Positions 1 to 9,351 of a DNA stretch of 64,000 bases are shown here, piece by piece. The position numbers and the translations under genes are program-made. Origin of the DNA: Acidobacteriaceae bacterium (GTDB taxonomy: Bacteria > Acidobacteriota > Terriglobia > Terriglobales > Acidobacteriaceae); assembly GCA_003170825.1 (NCBI GenBank), contig PMYL01000023.1:27998-91997 (forward strand). Direction: 5' to 3'. The notes beneath the pieces were generated by a model. That model was not told where the DNA came from. It was given only the letters and a program-made list of their open reading frames with translations, and made no database searches. Each line of letters starts with the position of its first letter. The stretch's first letter is position 1.

Positions 1-2
1 GT

Positions 3-767
3 TACCTCCAGCGTGCCGACGTTCAGGGGCGACTACTTATAGATTCAGCTTTTTATATGGGATTTACTGTAAGCGAGCAACTTAATAATGGACGTCTGAC
101 ACTTTATCTTGATCCGAACCGGGAAGTTCTGTCGGTCGGGGAGGAGATTGTCCTTGAAGTAGGGCTGCAAGATGATGCCATGCCGCATCCGGTTACAGAC
201 AAGGTAACAATCCGGATTGTGGAGGAAGAGAAAGAGACGAAGCCGAAACCGCCCAAGCCGGGTCCCAAACCGGAACCTCCACCGAACGGGGGCGGAAGCA
301 AAGAAGGAGAGGGCAAGTCTGGCCCCACACATGGATTGCCGCAATATCTTTTACTAACCACGGACGGTCGCGAAATATCCGGGAACAGCACTGAGCAATG
401 GCCAGCCGACTTTACTGAAGTTGACGGTGGAATCATTCAAGACTTGGGTGAGGCGGGGATGCTTTATAAGATCAACTACGACAACGTATATCACTTGAAA
501 TACAGGCTTGGGACTCGGGGCGACATTGCAAAAGACGTAGTGACTGAAAAGTACATTCTTGGTATGCGCATATTACTGCTAGGCTACGAACACGCCTTGC
601 GCTCCGTGCTTGAAATGCGAAAAGGGCAGTTGGAAGGTATGGCGGAGTTCCACGATGAGTTTCGCAGGATGGCAGCGCGCGGTGCAGCGTCGACGGTGTT
701 AGCGTTGGCTGAGAACCTCCCGAAGATTGTCGATAGTTCATCAATCGTCAGCCGGGATGTGGAGTAG
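3..767 (+). CDS. Hypothetical protein, C-terminal part (5' end outside window)
   Basis: The frame is open from the first in-frame codon of the window (reading YLQRADVQGRLL before the ATG at 57), so that ATG is probably an internal Met and the gene starts upstream. About 254 residues are visible. They comprise a short beta-rich stretch that resembles an Ig-like or jelly-roll strand set, a Lys/Pro-rich linker (KPKPPKPGPKPEPPPNGGG), and a mixed alpha/beta C-terminal part of about 150 residues. No signal peptide or membrane segment is seen in the visible part. I do not recognise the family. Codon use is less GC-rich than in the neighbouring core genes, which would fit an accessory gene, but function cannot be inferred. 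Confidence 0.6.
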   Translation, partial: YLQRADVQGRLLIDSAFYMGFTVSEQLNNGRLTLYLDPNREVLSVGEEIVLEVGLQDDAMPHPVTDKVTIRIVEEEKETKPKPPKPGPKPEPPPNGGGSKEGEGKSGPTHGLPQYLLLTTDGREISGNSTEQWPADFTEVDGGIIQDLGEAGMLYKINYDNVYHLKYRLGTRGDIAKDVVTEKYILGMRILLLGYEHALRSVLEMRKGQLEGMAEFHDEFRRMAARGAASTVLALAENLPKIVDSSSIVSRDVE

Positions 768-1156
768 CTTACCCCACAGGCGCAAAAGCCGGATGTCCTC
801 AGCCGCGCGACCCCTGACCCCTGATCCCCGGCCCGGAAACCGAAGCCCGCCAAAGAACGGCAATATGTACACAAAATATGTACATATTGGGCCGCAAATG
901 CGCGCAAAAAGGGGCCAAAAAGGGGTCAAAAACAACCAATTTTGCCTAGTTTTCGCGCTTTTGGTCCGCTTCCAGCCGGACCTTTTGCGTTTTCTGCCTA
1001 CTTGTAGTGCGACTTTTTCGCATATTGCTCTTCAAACCTGCCGTTTGTGGGCTTGCAGACCGACAGATGTGTGGGCTTGCAGGCCGACATTTTCCCTGAC
1101 CCCTGATCCCTGATCCCTGTTCCCTGTTCCCTTGCTCCCTGTACACTGTTCTTGCC
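768..1156. other. Intergenic region with palindrome, hairpin and short tandem repeats
   Basis: No convincing gene is seen here. The region holds a perfect 14-bp palindrome AATATGTACATATT (875-888) with a direct half-copy AATATGTAC at 862-870. A GGTCCG/CGGACC hairpin followed by TTTT lies at 963-986. A 20-nt unit TGTGGGCTTGCAGACCGACA is repeated with a 24-nt period from 1046 and 1070. A CCTGATCCCTG/TTCCCTG short tandem repeat runs from about 1093 to 1140 just before araD. Confidence 0.6.
963..990 (+). terminator. Possible weak terminator hairpin
   Basis: A 6-bp stem GGTCCG/CGGACC with an 8-nt loop is followed by TTTTGCGTTTT. It lies about 200 bp beyond the end of the preceding gene, so assignment to that transcript is uncertain. 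The short stem makes this only a candidate. Confidence 0.3.
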
Positions 1157-1861
1157 ATGCTCCTCACCTCTCTCCGCGAAGAAGTCCTCCACGCCAACCG
1201 CGAAATTGCCCGCCGCGGCCTGGCTCCGTACACCTATGGCAACGCCAGCGGCATTTGCCGCTCCGGCCCCGAGCCGCTCATCGTCATCAAGCCCAGCGGC
1301 GCGGACTACGCCACGCTCACCGCCGCCGATCTGGTCGTCACCAACCTCGACGGCAAAATCGTCGAAGGCTCCCTGCGCCCCTCAAGTGACCTGGATACAC
1401 ACACTTGCCTCTACCGCGAGTTCCCCCAAATCGGCGGCGTCGTCCACACCCACTCCGAGTTTGCAACCTCCTGGGCGCAGGCCGGCCGCCCCATTCCCTG
1501 CCTCGGCACCACCCACGCCGACTACTTCCATGGCCCGGTTCCGGTCACCGAACTCCTCACCGCCGAGGAGGTGGCCGAAGCCTACGAGCGCTCGACCGGC
1601 GAGGTCATCGTCCGCCGATTCCGCTCCGGCGGCCTCGACCCGGTCGCCGTCCCCGGCGTCCTGGTCGCCGGTCACGCCCCGTTCGCCTGGGGCAAAACCC
1701 CCGCCCAGGCCGTCGAACACGCCGATCTCCTCGAGTACATTGCGCGTCTCGCCTACCGCAGCGTCCTCCTCGGAGCATCCGATGCCGGGATACCGGTGTA
1801 CGTTTCCGAACATCACTACCAGCGCAAGCATGGCCCCAAAGCCACCTATGGCCAGCTCTGA
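1157..1861 (+). CDS. araD: L-ribulose-5-phosphate 4-epimerase (class II aldolase family)
   Basis: A cytosolic zinc enzyme that interconverts L-ribulose 5-phosphate and D-xylulose 5-phosphate in L-arabinose use. At 234 aa it matches the E. coli enzyme (231 aa) along its whole length. Visible motifs are YGNASG, IKPSG, SSDLDTHTCLY, VHTHS, GTTHADYF and the C-terminal KHGPKATYGQ. The metal ligands fall at His97, His99 and His173, with Asp78, Asp122 and Tyr231 in the places of the E. coli catalytic residues after a two-residue offset. The segment around the third ligand reads AGHAPFAWGK rather than the usual HGPFAWGK. A fuculose-phosphate aldolase is the alternative, but the TTHADYF and terminal YGQ signatures favour AraD. 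No araA or araB is adjacent. Confidence 0.9.
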   Translation: MLLTSLREEVLHANREIARRGLAPYTYGNASGICRSGPEPLIVIKPSGADYATLTAADLVVTNLDGKIVEGSLRPSSDLDTHTCLYREFPQIGGVVHTHSEFATSWAQAGRPIPCLGTTHADYFHGPVPVTELLTAEEVAEAYERSTGEVIVRRFRSGGLDPVAVPGVLVAGHAPFAWGKTPAQAVEHADLLEYIARLAYRSVLLGASDAGIPVYVSEHHYQRKHGPKATYGQL

Positions 1862-2205
1862 CGGCTCTGATTCCACCCCTTCCGCGGCGCCGGATCCGCG
1901 AAAATCACCGCTGGAAACGGTCGATCTCTCGCCGGACTGCGCAATAACCCGCCTCCCCTCAAAGAGCTACCTATTTCCATAGACCGATCCCTTTCAGCGT
2001 ATACTGCCTATTATTTCCTGCATTGTTTCCAGACATTCTGGAAACTCCGGTTGACATTTCACGGAACCTTGCGTCTCTATCTCGCGTATTCTCAATCGAT
2101 TGCCGATCGTTATTGTGGTAACCCGCGCATTTTCCCAACATGGCAACCGACGTGCAACAATTGAGTGGTGAGCAGCAGATTCAGATGATGTAAGAGTGTC
2201 CTCCC
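1862..2205. other. Intergenic region upstream of the sensor kinase
   Basis: A 344-bp gap with no supported gene. It contains a perfect 9-bp inverted repeat (2025-2045) immediately before a TTGACA hexamer (2051-2056), suggesting that control of the kinase/regulator operon sits here. No clean -10 element was found at the ideal spacing. Confidence 0.5.
2025..2045. promoter_or_regulatory. Perfect inverted repeat, candidate operator
   Basis: GTTTCCAGA-CAT-TCTGGAAAC is a perfect 9+3+9 palindrome. It lies about 160 bp upstream of the sensor kinase start and 5 bp before a TTGACA hexamer. There is no T-tract, so a dimer-binding operator is more likely than a terminator. That role is inference. Confidence 0.45.
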
Positions 2206-5200
2206 ATGGAAACGAGTCTCTTCAACCGCTTGCAGGCGACCCTGCTGGGCGTAGCCACGCTCAGCCTGTTTGTGCTTGCGGTCTTCAATCTTCGCCAGGA
2301 GAGCCATTTCCAGCAACCCGACGACGGGGTCTGGTGGCGCGAGGCGGCGGGCGGGCTGGTAGCGGAAAAAGTGCTGCCGGACATGCCCGGCCAGCGCGCC
2401 GGCATTCAGGCGCATGACCTGCTCACCGGAGTCAAGGTGCTGCCGGTCAGTCCTGGCCGGCGCGCCGGCGTCCAGACGCATGACATTCTCACCGGAGACA
2501 AAGTGCAGCCGGAAAGTCCTCGCCAGCGCGAAGGCATTCAGGCGCCTGACCTGCCTAGCGAAGTAAACTACACTCCCACCGCGCAGTTGGCCGATCTGGA
2601 GCGCGCTCTTTACCGCACCGGGGTCTACGGAGAGGCGTACTACGCGATCACCCGCGACGGTATTCCGCTGGACACGCCGGTCATGGTCTACCCCGAGCCA
2701 TCGGATAGAGGCCTGGCGCAGGGGTTGCGCGTCATCGGGCTCATCTACCTGATCATCGGCTTCTATGTCCTGTTCCGCCGCTGGGGGGCTCCCCGCGCCA
2801 CTCACTTTTACCTGTTCTGCCTGGTTTCGTTCGCGCTCTACGCGCTCAAGTACACCGGCAAGCTGGACCCGCTCGACCAGATCGTTTTCTGGTGCAATGT
2901 GCTGGCTGAATCGCTCCAGCCGGCGTTGTTTCTGCATTTTGCCCTCAGTTTCCCCGAGGAGCGGCTCAAGAAGCTCCGCCGCCGCTGGCTGTTGCCGATG
3001 GTCTACGCTCCGGGCGCCGCACTGCTCGGGCTCTGGCTGATCGCCATCACGCGCTGGCAGGCAACCGGACTTCTCAATCACCGCCTGAACCAGACCGCCA
3101 CCGCCTACGACGCCACCTTCTACCTGCTCGCGGCCCTGCTCTTCCTGCGCAGTTACAGCCGGGCCGACAGCCCTCTGTTGCGCCAGCAGTTGAAGTGGGT
3201 AACCCGCGGGACACTGCTGGCGGTTCTGCCCTTCACGCTGTTTTACGCCATCCCCTACCTTCTCGACCTGCACCCGCCTCGGCTGCTCACCAATCTGGCC
3301 GGCCTCTCGCTGGTCTTTCTACCGCTCACCTTCAGTTGGGCCATCGTCCGCTACCGGCTGATGGACACCGACCTGATCTTCAAGCGCGGTGTGGCCTACA
3401 CGCTGGCAACCGCCCTGCTGCTTGGCGCCTACTTCGGCATCATCGCGCTGATCGCCCTGGCGGTCCACACCCGCCTGCCGGACGCGGTGCGAGAGTGGGG
3501 CCTGGTGATCGCCATCCTGGCGACAGCCGCCATCTTCGACCCCCTCAAGCGCAGAATTCAGGGTTGGGTGGACAGGGCCTTCGACCGCCATCGCTACGAC
3601 TACCGCAAGGCGTTGGTTGAATTCGGCCGCAGCCTGAGTTCGGAGACCGATCTCGATGCCCTGCTGGAATCCATCGTCGAGCGTCTGCCGCGCACGCTGC
3701 TCGTAGCCCGCGTGGCGGTTTTCCTGGCCCAGGATTCCGGTCGCCTGCGCCTCGCTGCCTCCCACGGCCTTCCCGCCTCCGCCACGGCAAGCGCCGCGCA
3801 GGACCGTCTCGCGCCCGGTTCCCTGGCTTTGGGCTTTCTCGACTTCGACAACGCCGCCGACCACTCCCACATCTTCCTCGAAAACGCCCAGCAGGCCCTC
3901 CATCTGCCCGAGGCCCAGCAGCGCACCGCCGCCCTGCTCGACCTCAATTACTACCTCCCCTGCCGGGTACAGGACGGATCGACAACCTATACCATCGCCG
4001 TCATCGGCCTCGGCCGCACCATCGGCGGCGACTTCCTCTCCAGCGAAGACGTCGAACTGCTCGAGTCCCTGGCCAGCTACATCGGCATCGCCCTCCAGAA
4101 CGCCAGCCTCTATGCCCGCCTCGAAGCCAAGATCGGCGAATTCGAGCGCCTCAAGGAGTTCAACGAAAACATCGTCGAGTCCATCAACATCGGCATTCTC
4201 GCCCTCGGCCTCGACGACCGCATCGAGAGCTGGAACGCGCAGATGGAGGCCATGTACGCCCTCAGCCGCGCCGAGGCCATCGGACAGCCGCTCGCGAGCG
4301 TCTTCCCGCCCGAGTTCATCGAGGCCCTCGAAGGCTTCCGCAACGAGCAAGGCGTCCATCATCTTTACAAGTTCCCGCTGACCACCCGCGCCGGCGAGCA
4401 GCGTATCGCCAACATCGCCATCGCCCCCCTGCTCTCGCGGGACTTCGTCTCCGTCGGCCGCATTATCCTGGTCGACGACATCACCGAGCGCGTCTCGCTT
4501 GAAACTCAGCTCGCCCAGGCTGACAAGCTCACCTCCATCGGCCTGCTGGCGGCCGGCGTGGCTCATGAGATCAACACCCCCCTGGCCGTTATCTCTTCCT
4601 ACGCGCAGATGCTCTCCAAACAACTGCGCGGCGATGCGCGCCTCGGCCCCGTGCTCGAAAAGATCACCCAGCAGAGCTTCCGCGCCGCCGAGATCGCCAA
4701 CGGCCTGCTCAACTTTTCCCGTACTTCGACCACCGAATTCCGCGAAACCAACCTCAACCAGGTCATCCGCGACACGCTCTCCCTGCTCGAACACCAGTTC
4801 AAGACCGCGCAGATCGTCGTCGATCTCGACCTGGCCGGGGAGCTGCCCCCCATTTACGGCAACCCCGGCAAGCTGCAGCAGGTCTTTCTCAACCTCCTGT
4901 TGAACGCCAAGGAAGCCATGCCCGGCGGAGGCCGCCTGCGCGTAGCCACACTGGTCAACGGGCACGTCGAGGCGCTGGTCACCGACTCCGGCTCTGGCAT
5001 TGCCCCCGAGCACCTCAAGCGCATCTACGATCCGTTCTTCACCACCAAAACCATGCCCAAGCCTGGCGATAGGCGCGGCACCGGTCTCGGCCTCTCCGTC
5101 TCCTACGGCATCATCCAGGAGCACGCCGGCAAGATTTATGTCGAGAGCGCCGTCGGCGCCGGCACAACCTTTCATCTCGAGTTTCCCCTGTTGAGGAATT

Positions 5201-5214
5201 CAGTACATGCCTGA
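2206..5214 (+). CDS. Membrane sensor histidine kinase with PDZ-like, multi-TM, GAF and PAS regions
   Basis: A 1002-aa sensor kinase that should autophosphorylate and pass phosphate to the regulator encoded next. An N-terminal membrane segment (about 10-28) precedes a PDZ-like extracytoplasmic part whose middle is three tandem 22-residue units (about 55-120). Six to eight hydrophobic segments follow (about 175-440). Then come a GAF domain (about 465-640), a PAS domain (about 648-760), a HisKA domain with phospho-acceptor His787 (GVAHEINTPLA) and a HATPase domain with N-box (NLLLNAKEAM), G1 (DSGSGIA) and G2 (GTGLGLS). All catalytic boxes look intact. The ATG was chosen because the hydrophobic N-terminus follows directly. 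The stop overlaps the next gene by 8 bp, so the pair is co-translated. The ligand is unknown. Confidence 0.9.
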   Translation: METSLFNRLQATLLGVATLSLFVLAVFNLRQESHFQQPDDGVWWREAAGGLVAEKVLPDMPGQRAGIQAHDLLTGVKVLPVSPGRRAGVQTHDILTGDKVQPESPRQREGIQAPDLPSEVNYTPTAQLADLERALYRTGVYGEAYYAITRDGIPLDTPVMVYPEPSDRGLAQGLRVIGLIYLIIGFYVLFRRWGAPRATHFYLFCLVSFALYALKYTGKLDPLDQIVFWCNVLAESLQPALFLHFALSFPEERLKKLRRRWLLPMVYAPGAALLGLWLIAITRWQATGLLNHRLNQTATAYDATFYLLAALLFLRSYSRADSPLLRQQLKWVTRGTLLAVLPFTLFYAIPYLLDLHPPRLLTNLAGLSLVFLPLTFSWAIVRYRLMDTDLIFKRGVAYTLATALLLGAYFGIIALIALAVHTRLPDAVREWGLVIAILATAAIFDPLKRRIQGWVDRAFDRHRYDYRKALVEFGRSLSSETDLDALLESIVERLPRTLLVARVAVFLAQDSGRLRLAASHGLPASATASAAQDRLAPGSLALGFLDFDNAADHSHIFLENAQQALHLPEAQQRTAALLDLNYYLPCRVQDGSTTYTIAVIGLGRTIGGDFLSSEDVELLESLASYIGIALQNASLYARLEAKIGEFERLKEFNENIVESINIGILALGLDDRIESWNAQMEAMYALSRAEAIGQPLASVFPPEFIEALEGFRNEQGVHHLYKFPLTTRAGEQRIANIAIAPLLSRDFVSVGRIILVDDITERVSLETQLAQADKLTSIGLLAAGVAHEINTPLAVISSYAQMLSKQLRGDARLGPVLEKITQQSFRAAEIANGLLNFSRTSTTEFRETNLNQVIRDTLSLLEHQFKTAQIVVDLDLAGELPPIYGNPGKLQQVFLNLLLNAKEAMPGGGRLRVATLVNGHVEALVTDSGSGIAPEHLKRIYDPFFTTKTMPKPGDRRGTGLGLSVSYGIIQEHAGKIYVESAVGAGTTFHLEFPLLRNSVHA
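2368..2565 (+). repeat. Three tandem 66-bp coding repeats in the kinase sensor
   Basis: Units start at 2368, 2434 and 2500 and encode KVLPDMPGQRAGIQAHDLLTGV, KVLPVSPGRRAGVQTHDILTGD and KVQPESPRQREGIQAPDLPSEV. Units 1 and 2 are closest; unit 3 has lost key residues (RAG to REG). The unit corresponds to the ligand-side segment of a PDZ fold. Confidence 0.9.
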
Positions 5215-6664
5215 GGTCGACTTGCCCTTGAATCTGCCCGCCTCCGCGTCTGCCGCAACCGGTAACTTCACCGGCGCCGGCATCTCCGCCAGTATCTTGG
5301 TGATCGACGACGAGGCCTCCATCCGCGAGTCGCTCGAAGTGCTGCTCACGCTCGAAGGGTACTCAGTAAGAATGGCCGCCGATGGTGAAGAAGGGCTCCG
5401 CATCCTGGAACTCGAAAACTTCGACCTGGTGCTGCTGGACCTGGCCCTGCCCGGCCAGAGCGGCCTCGAACTGCTCCCCCAGATCAAAGATCGCCAGCCG
5501 GAGTTGCCGGTCATCATGATCACCGCCTACGGCACCGTAGACAACGTGGTCGAGGCCGTCCGCGCCGGCGCGGAAAACTTTGTCCAGAAGCCTTGGGACA
5601 ACGAGAAACTGCTGGCCGACATCCGCTCCGCCGTCGCCCGCCATCGCGCCGAAGAAGAAAACCTGCAGCTCAAGCGCACCCTCAAGCAGCGCTACAACTT
5701 CGTCAACATCGTCGGCAAAAGCGAGATCATGCTCAAGGTCTTCGACCTGGTGGCCCAGGTCGCCCCCAGCCGCTCCACGATCCTCATCCAGGGCGAGAGC
5801 GGCACCGGCAAGGAACTCATCGCCAAGGCCATCCACGCCAACTCGCCCCGCCGCGACAAGCCTTTTGTCCCCGTCAATACCGGCGCCATGCCCTCTGAGC
5901 TGCTCGAGTCCACGCTCTTCGGCCACGTCAAGGGCGCATTCACCTCCGCCATCGCCTCAAAGAAAGGCCTCTTCGAAGTCGCCAACGGCGGCACGCTCTT
6001 CCTCGACGAAATCGTCACCATGGGCATGGACACCCAGGCAAAAATCCTCCGCGTCCTCCAGGACCGCCGCTTCATGCACCTCGGCGGCATTCAGGAGATT
6101 CAGGTCGACGTGCGCATCATCGCCGCCACCAACATCGATCTGCGCAAGGAAGTCCGCGACGGACGCTTCCGCGAGGACCTCTTCTACCGCCTCAACGTCA
6201 TCACCGTGGAGCTGCCGCCCCTGCGCGCCCGCCGCGAAGACATTCCCCTGCTCGCGCAGCACTTCCTGGACTTCTATGCCAAGGAGAACGGCCTCGCCCC
6301 GCGCAAGCTCTCCGCCGACGCCCTGCGCGCCCTAATCGATTACGAGTGGCCCGGCAATGTGCGCGAGCTCGAGAACTGCATCGAGCGCGGCGTCGTGCTC
6401 TCCAGCGGCCCCGTCATCGGCTCCGAATTGCTCCCCGGCCACATCACCGGCCGCAGCTTCCAGGACGCCCTGCTCGAACACAACCCCAACGCCTCGCTCT
6501 TTGACATCCTCGAAGACATCGAGCGCCGCATCATCATCGAGAAGCTCGAGCGCTGCAACTGGAACCAGACCGACGCCGCCGAGCAGTTCCACATCCCCCT
6601 CTCCACCCTCAACCAGAAGATCAAGCGCCTCAGCATCGAGATTCACAAGAAGGGCCGAGAGTAG
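5207..6664 (+). CDS. NtrC-family sigma-54 response regulator (variant GAFTSA loop)
   Basis: A 485-aa cytosolic regulator paired with the upstream kinase (overlap ATGCCTGA). An N-terminal extension of about 25 residues leads into a receiver domain with acidic IDDE and phospho-acceptor Asp78 (VLLDLALPG). The AAA+ domain carries Walker A GESGTGKE near residue 196, Walker B GGTLFLDEI and the sensor/arginine region RFREDLFYRLNV. A Fis-type helix-turn-helix (NQTDAAEQFHIPLSTLNQKIK) ends the protein. The sigma-54 contact loop reads GAFTSA (residues 243-248) instead of GAFTGA. Its target promoters are unknown; a sigma-54-type site is present upstream of the pilin gene in this window, but no link is shown. 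Confidence 0.92.
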   Translation: MPEVDLPLNLPASASAATGNFTGAGISASILVIDDEASIRESLEVLLTLEGYSVRMAADGEEGLRILELENFDLVLLDLALPGQSGLELLPQIKDRQPELPVIMITAYGTVDNVVEAVRAGAENFVQKPWDNEKLLADIRSAVARHRAEEENLQLKRTLKQRYNFVNIVGKSEIMLKVFDLVAQVAPSRSTILIQGESGTGKELIAKAIHANSPRRDKPFVPVNTGAMPSELLESTLFGHVKGAFTSAIASKKGLFEVANGGTLFLDEIVTMGMDTQAKILRVLQDRRFMHLGGIQEIQVDVRIIAATNIDLRKEVRDGRFREDLFYRLNVITVELPPLRARREDIPLLAQHFLDFYAKENGLAPRKLSADALRALIDYEWPGNVRELENCIERGVVLSSGPVIGSELLPGHITGRSFQDALLEHNPNASLFDILEDIERRIIIEKLERCNWNQTDAAEQFHIPLSTLNQKIKRLSIEIHKKGRE

Positions 6665-6672
6665 AAAAACAC

Positions 6673-7479
6673 CTAGAAGTTAGCTGCTTCCACCCACCTC
6701 TCCAGAAACCCCTTCAACTCCCCCGGCGGCCGCAGCCAAACATCCACCGCCGTCTCGCGCCACTCTCGCCGTACCAGCACACTCAACCCGCGCCGCCCGA
6801 CCCGATTCACCGCGCGAAACGCCGCCTCGTCGCTCAAATCGTCGCCCAGAAAAGCAACCGGCCCGCCAGCCCCAGCCTCCGCAAGAATCGCCTCCACCGC
6901 CCCGCCCTTGTTCCGCCCTACGCGCAACTCCAGACCGGCATCGAACTCCAGCAGCGCCAGCCCCTCCATCCGCGCCAGCGGCTCAAACAGCGCCCGCGTC
7001 CGCCGCTCGATCAGCTTTGCCTTCCGCGCCGAAGCCCCGCGCCAGTGCATCACCACCCCATTGGCCTTGTCCTCGAAGAGTCCGCCCAGGCTGTCGCGCC
7101 TCAGATGTTCGCGCAGCTCTTCGAGCTTCTCCTGGGTCGCGGCCGGAGCCTTCTCCAGCTCCCGCCGCCCATCCGGGTAGAGCCGCTCGGCCCCATGCAG
7201 TCCCCACACCTCCAGCGGCGGGTCGAGGGTGAGCATCGGCGCAATCTCCCCGGCGGGCCGTCCGGTAATCACCGCCATCCTGGTCTTCAATCCTGTCCTG
7301 CCCTGCCTCTGAATCCGCGCCAGCAGCTCCCGCACCCCCGCCCAGGGCCGCGCCTGGAACCGATCCACGCGGAACGGCGCCAGCGTCCCGTCGTAATCCA
7401 GCAGCAGGAGCGGGCGTCCACCCCCGGCGAAGGTTTGAAAGAACTTGTCCAGCTTATCTGCCGCCTCAGGGGTCACCAT
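6673..7479 (-). CDS. otsB: Trehalose-6-phosphate phosphatase
   Basis: A HAD-superfamily phosphatase of 268 aa that removes phosphate from trehalose 6-phosphate in the last step of the OtsAB trehalose route. HAD motif I is LLLDYDGTLAP (nucleophile Asp near residue 29). The trehalose-phosphatase signatures AVITGRPA and WGLHGAE follow, and motif IV is FLGDDLSDEAAF. The length is normal for the family. It is convergent with the regulator gene (8 bp between stops). No otsA lies in the window. Its upstream side faces the Mla-type operon across a 248-bp divergent region containing a long inverted repeat. Confidence 0.9.
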   Translation of the reverse strand: MVTPEAADKLDKFFQTFAGGGRPLLLLDYDGTLAPFRVDRFQARPWAGVRELLARIQRQGRTGLKTRMAVITGRPAGEIAPMLTLDPPLEVWGLHGAERLYPDGRRELEKAPAATQEKLEELREHLRRDSLGGLFEDKANGVVMHWRGASARKAKLIERRTRALFEPLARMEGLALLEFDAGLELRVGRNKGGAVEAILAEAGAGGPVAFLGDDLSDEAAFRAVNRVGRRGLSVLVRREWRETAVDVWLRPPGELKGFLERWVEAANF

Positions 7480-7496
7480 GGCTCGCTTTCCTTACG

Positions 7497-7606
7497 GCAT
7501 TACCAGGGATACTGCGTCCTGTTCAATTCCGTATAGGGTCGCCGCTCCCTGGTGGTCGCGTCGGCTTGAGTGCAGTGGTTTCGGGGTACATCATCCCTGG
7601 TAATGC
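7497..7606. promoter_or_regulatory. Long inverted repeat between otsB and the Mla-type operon
   Basis: GCATTACCAGGGAT (7497-7510) is exactly mirrored by ATCCCTGGTAATGC (7593-7606), 14 bp each with 82 bp between. The arms lie in the divergent promoter region. They could be a paired operator for both genes or the ends of a small element. No transposase is present. Confidence 0.5.
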
Positions 7607-7727
7607 TATAGCCAGTTTACGATGCCCCCACCCTCGGCCGGCCTTGCGCGCCGCTCGCCTCCGCCTCATGCGCTATCCTGTCGAGGAGAGCGGCGCAAGC
7701 TCCTGAACCCGGAGTCAGGCAAACCTC

Positions 7728-8500
7728 ATGGCGATAGACAGAATCGAAAAAACCGCCAAGAATCTCGTGCTCACCGTGCAGGACTACTCCCTGTTCGCGT
7801 ATCGCGCTTTCCTCAACCTCTGGCGCCCCCCCATCTACTGGCCCGAGTTCCTCGTTCAGGCAGACATCATCGGCTTCGGTTCCTTGTCCATCGTTGTGCT
7901 CTCCGGGCTCTCCACCGGCGGTGTGCTGGCGCTGCAATCCGCGGCCACGCTCTCGGCCTTCGGCGCCACCGCCGTCACCGGCCAGTTTGTGAGCCTCACC
8001 ATGATCCGCGAACTGGGCCCGGTGCTCACCGGAGTCATGGTCTCCGGCCGCAACGCCAGCTCCATGGCCAGCGAACTCGGGTCAATGGTTGTGACGGAGC
8101 AGATCGACGCCATGCGCGCCCTGGGCGTGGACCCCATGCGCAAGCTGGTCACCCCGCGCATCTTCTCCTCGATTGTCATGCTCTTCTTTCTCACCATCGT
8201 GGCCGACGCCTGCGGCATCCTCGGCGGCGCCGCCGTCACCGTCTTCATGAACCACCAGAACGGCACCCAGTACTTGGACATGGCTTGGGAGCACCTCCGC
8301 TATCCCGACATCGTCCAGGGACTGGTCAAGCCGCTCTTCTTCGGCTATATCCTCAGCTCCATCGGCTGCTTCTACGGCATGAGAACCTCTGGCGGCACCG
8401 AGGGCGTGGGCCGCTCCACCATTCAGGCCGTCGTCACCGCTTCGGTGCTCATCATCTTCGTCGATTTCCTCCTTACCCAGGTGCTGCTCTCTCTCTTCCG

Positions 8501-8504
<4 letters not shown>
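7728..8504 (+). CDS. mlaE: MlaE/DUF140-family ABC transporter permease
   Basis: Inner-membrane permease (258 aa, about 5-6 hydrophobic segments) of the Mla-type lipid transport family that moves phospholipid or related lipids between inner and outer membranes. The family signature IRELGPVLTGVMVSGRNASSMASELG is clear, followed by EQIDAMRALGVDP. The gene is followed by its ATPase with an ATGA overlap (ATG at 8501), so the two are co-translated. The substrate-binding MCE protein (MlaD) is not adjacent. The long ORF at 7622 in the other frame is a shadow over this gene and becomes coding only from 8501. Confidence 0.9.
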
Positions 8505-9340
<836 letters not shown>

Positions 9341-9351
9341 GGAAGGCTCCA

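Noticed and set aside
3319-5175. A 618-aa minus-strand ORF
   Set aside because: Shadow of the histidine kinase, which has clear domains in the other frame.
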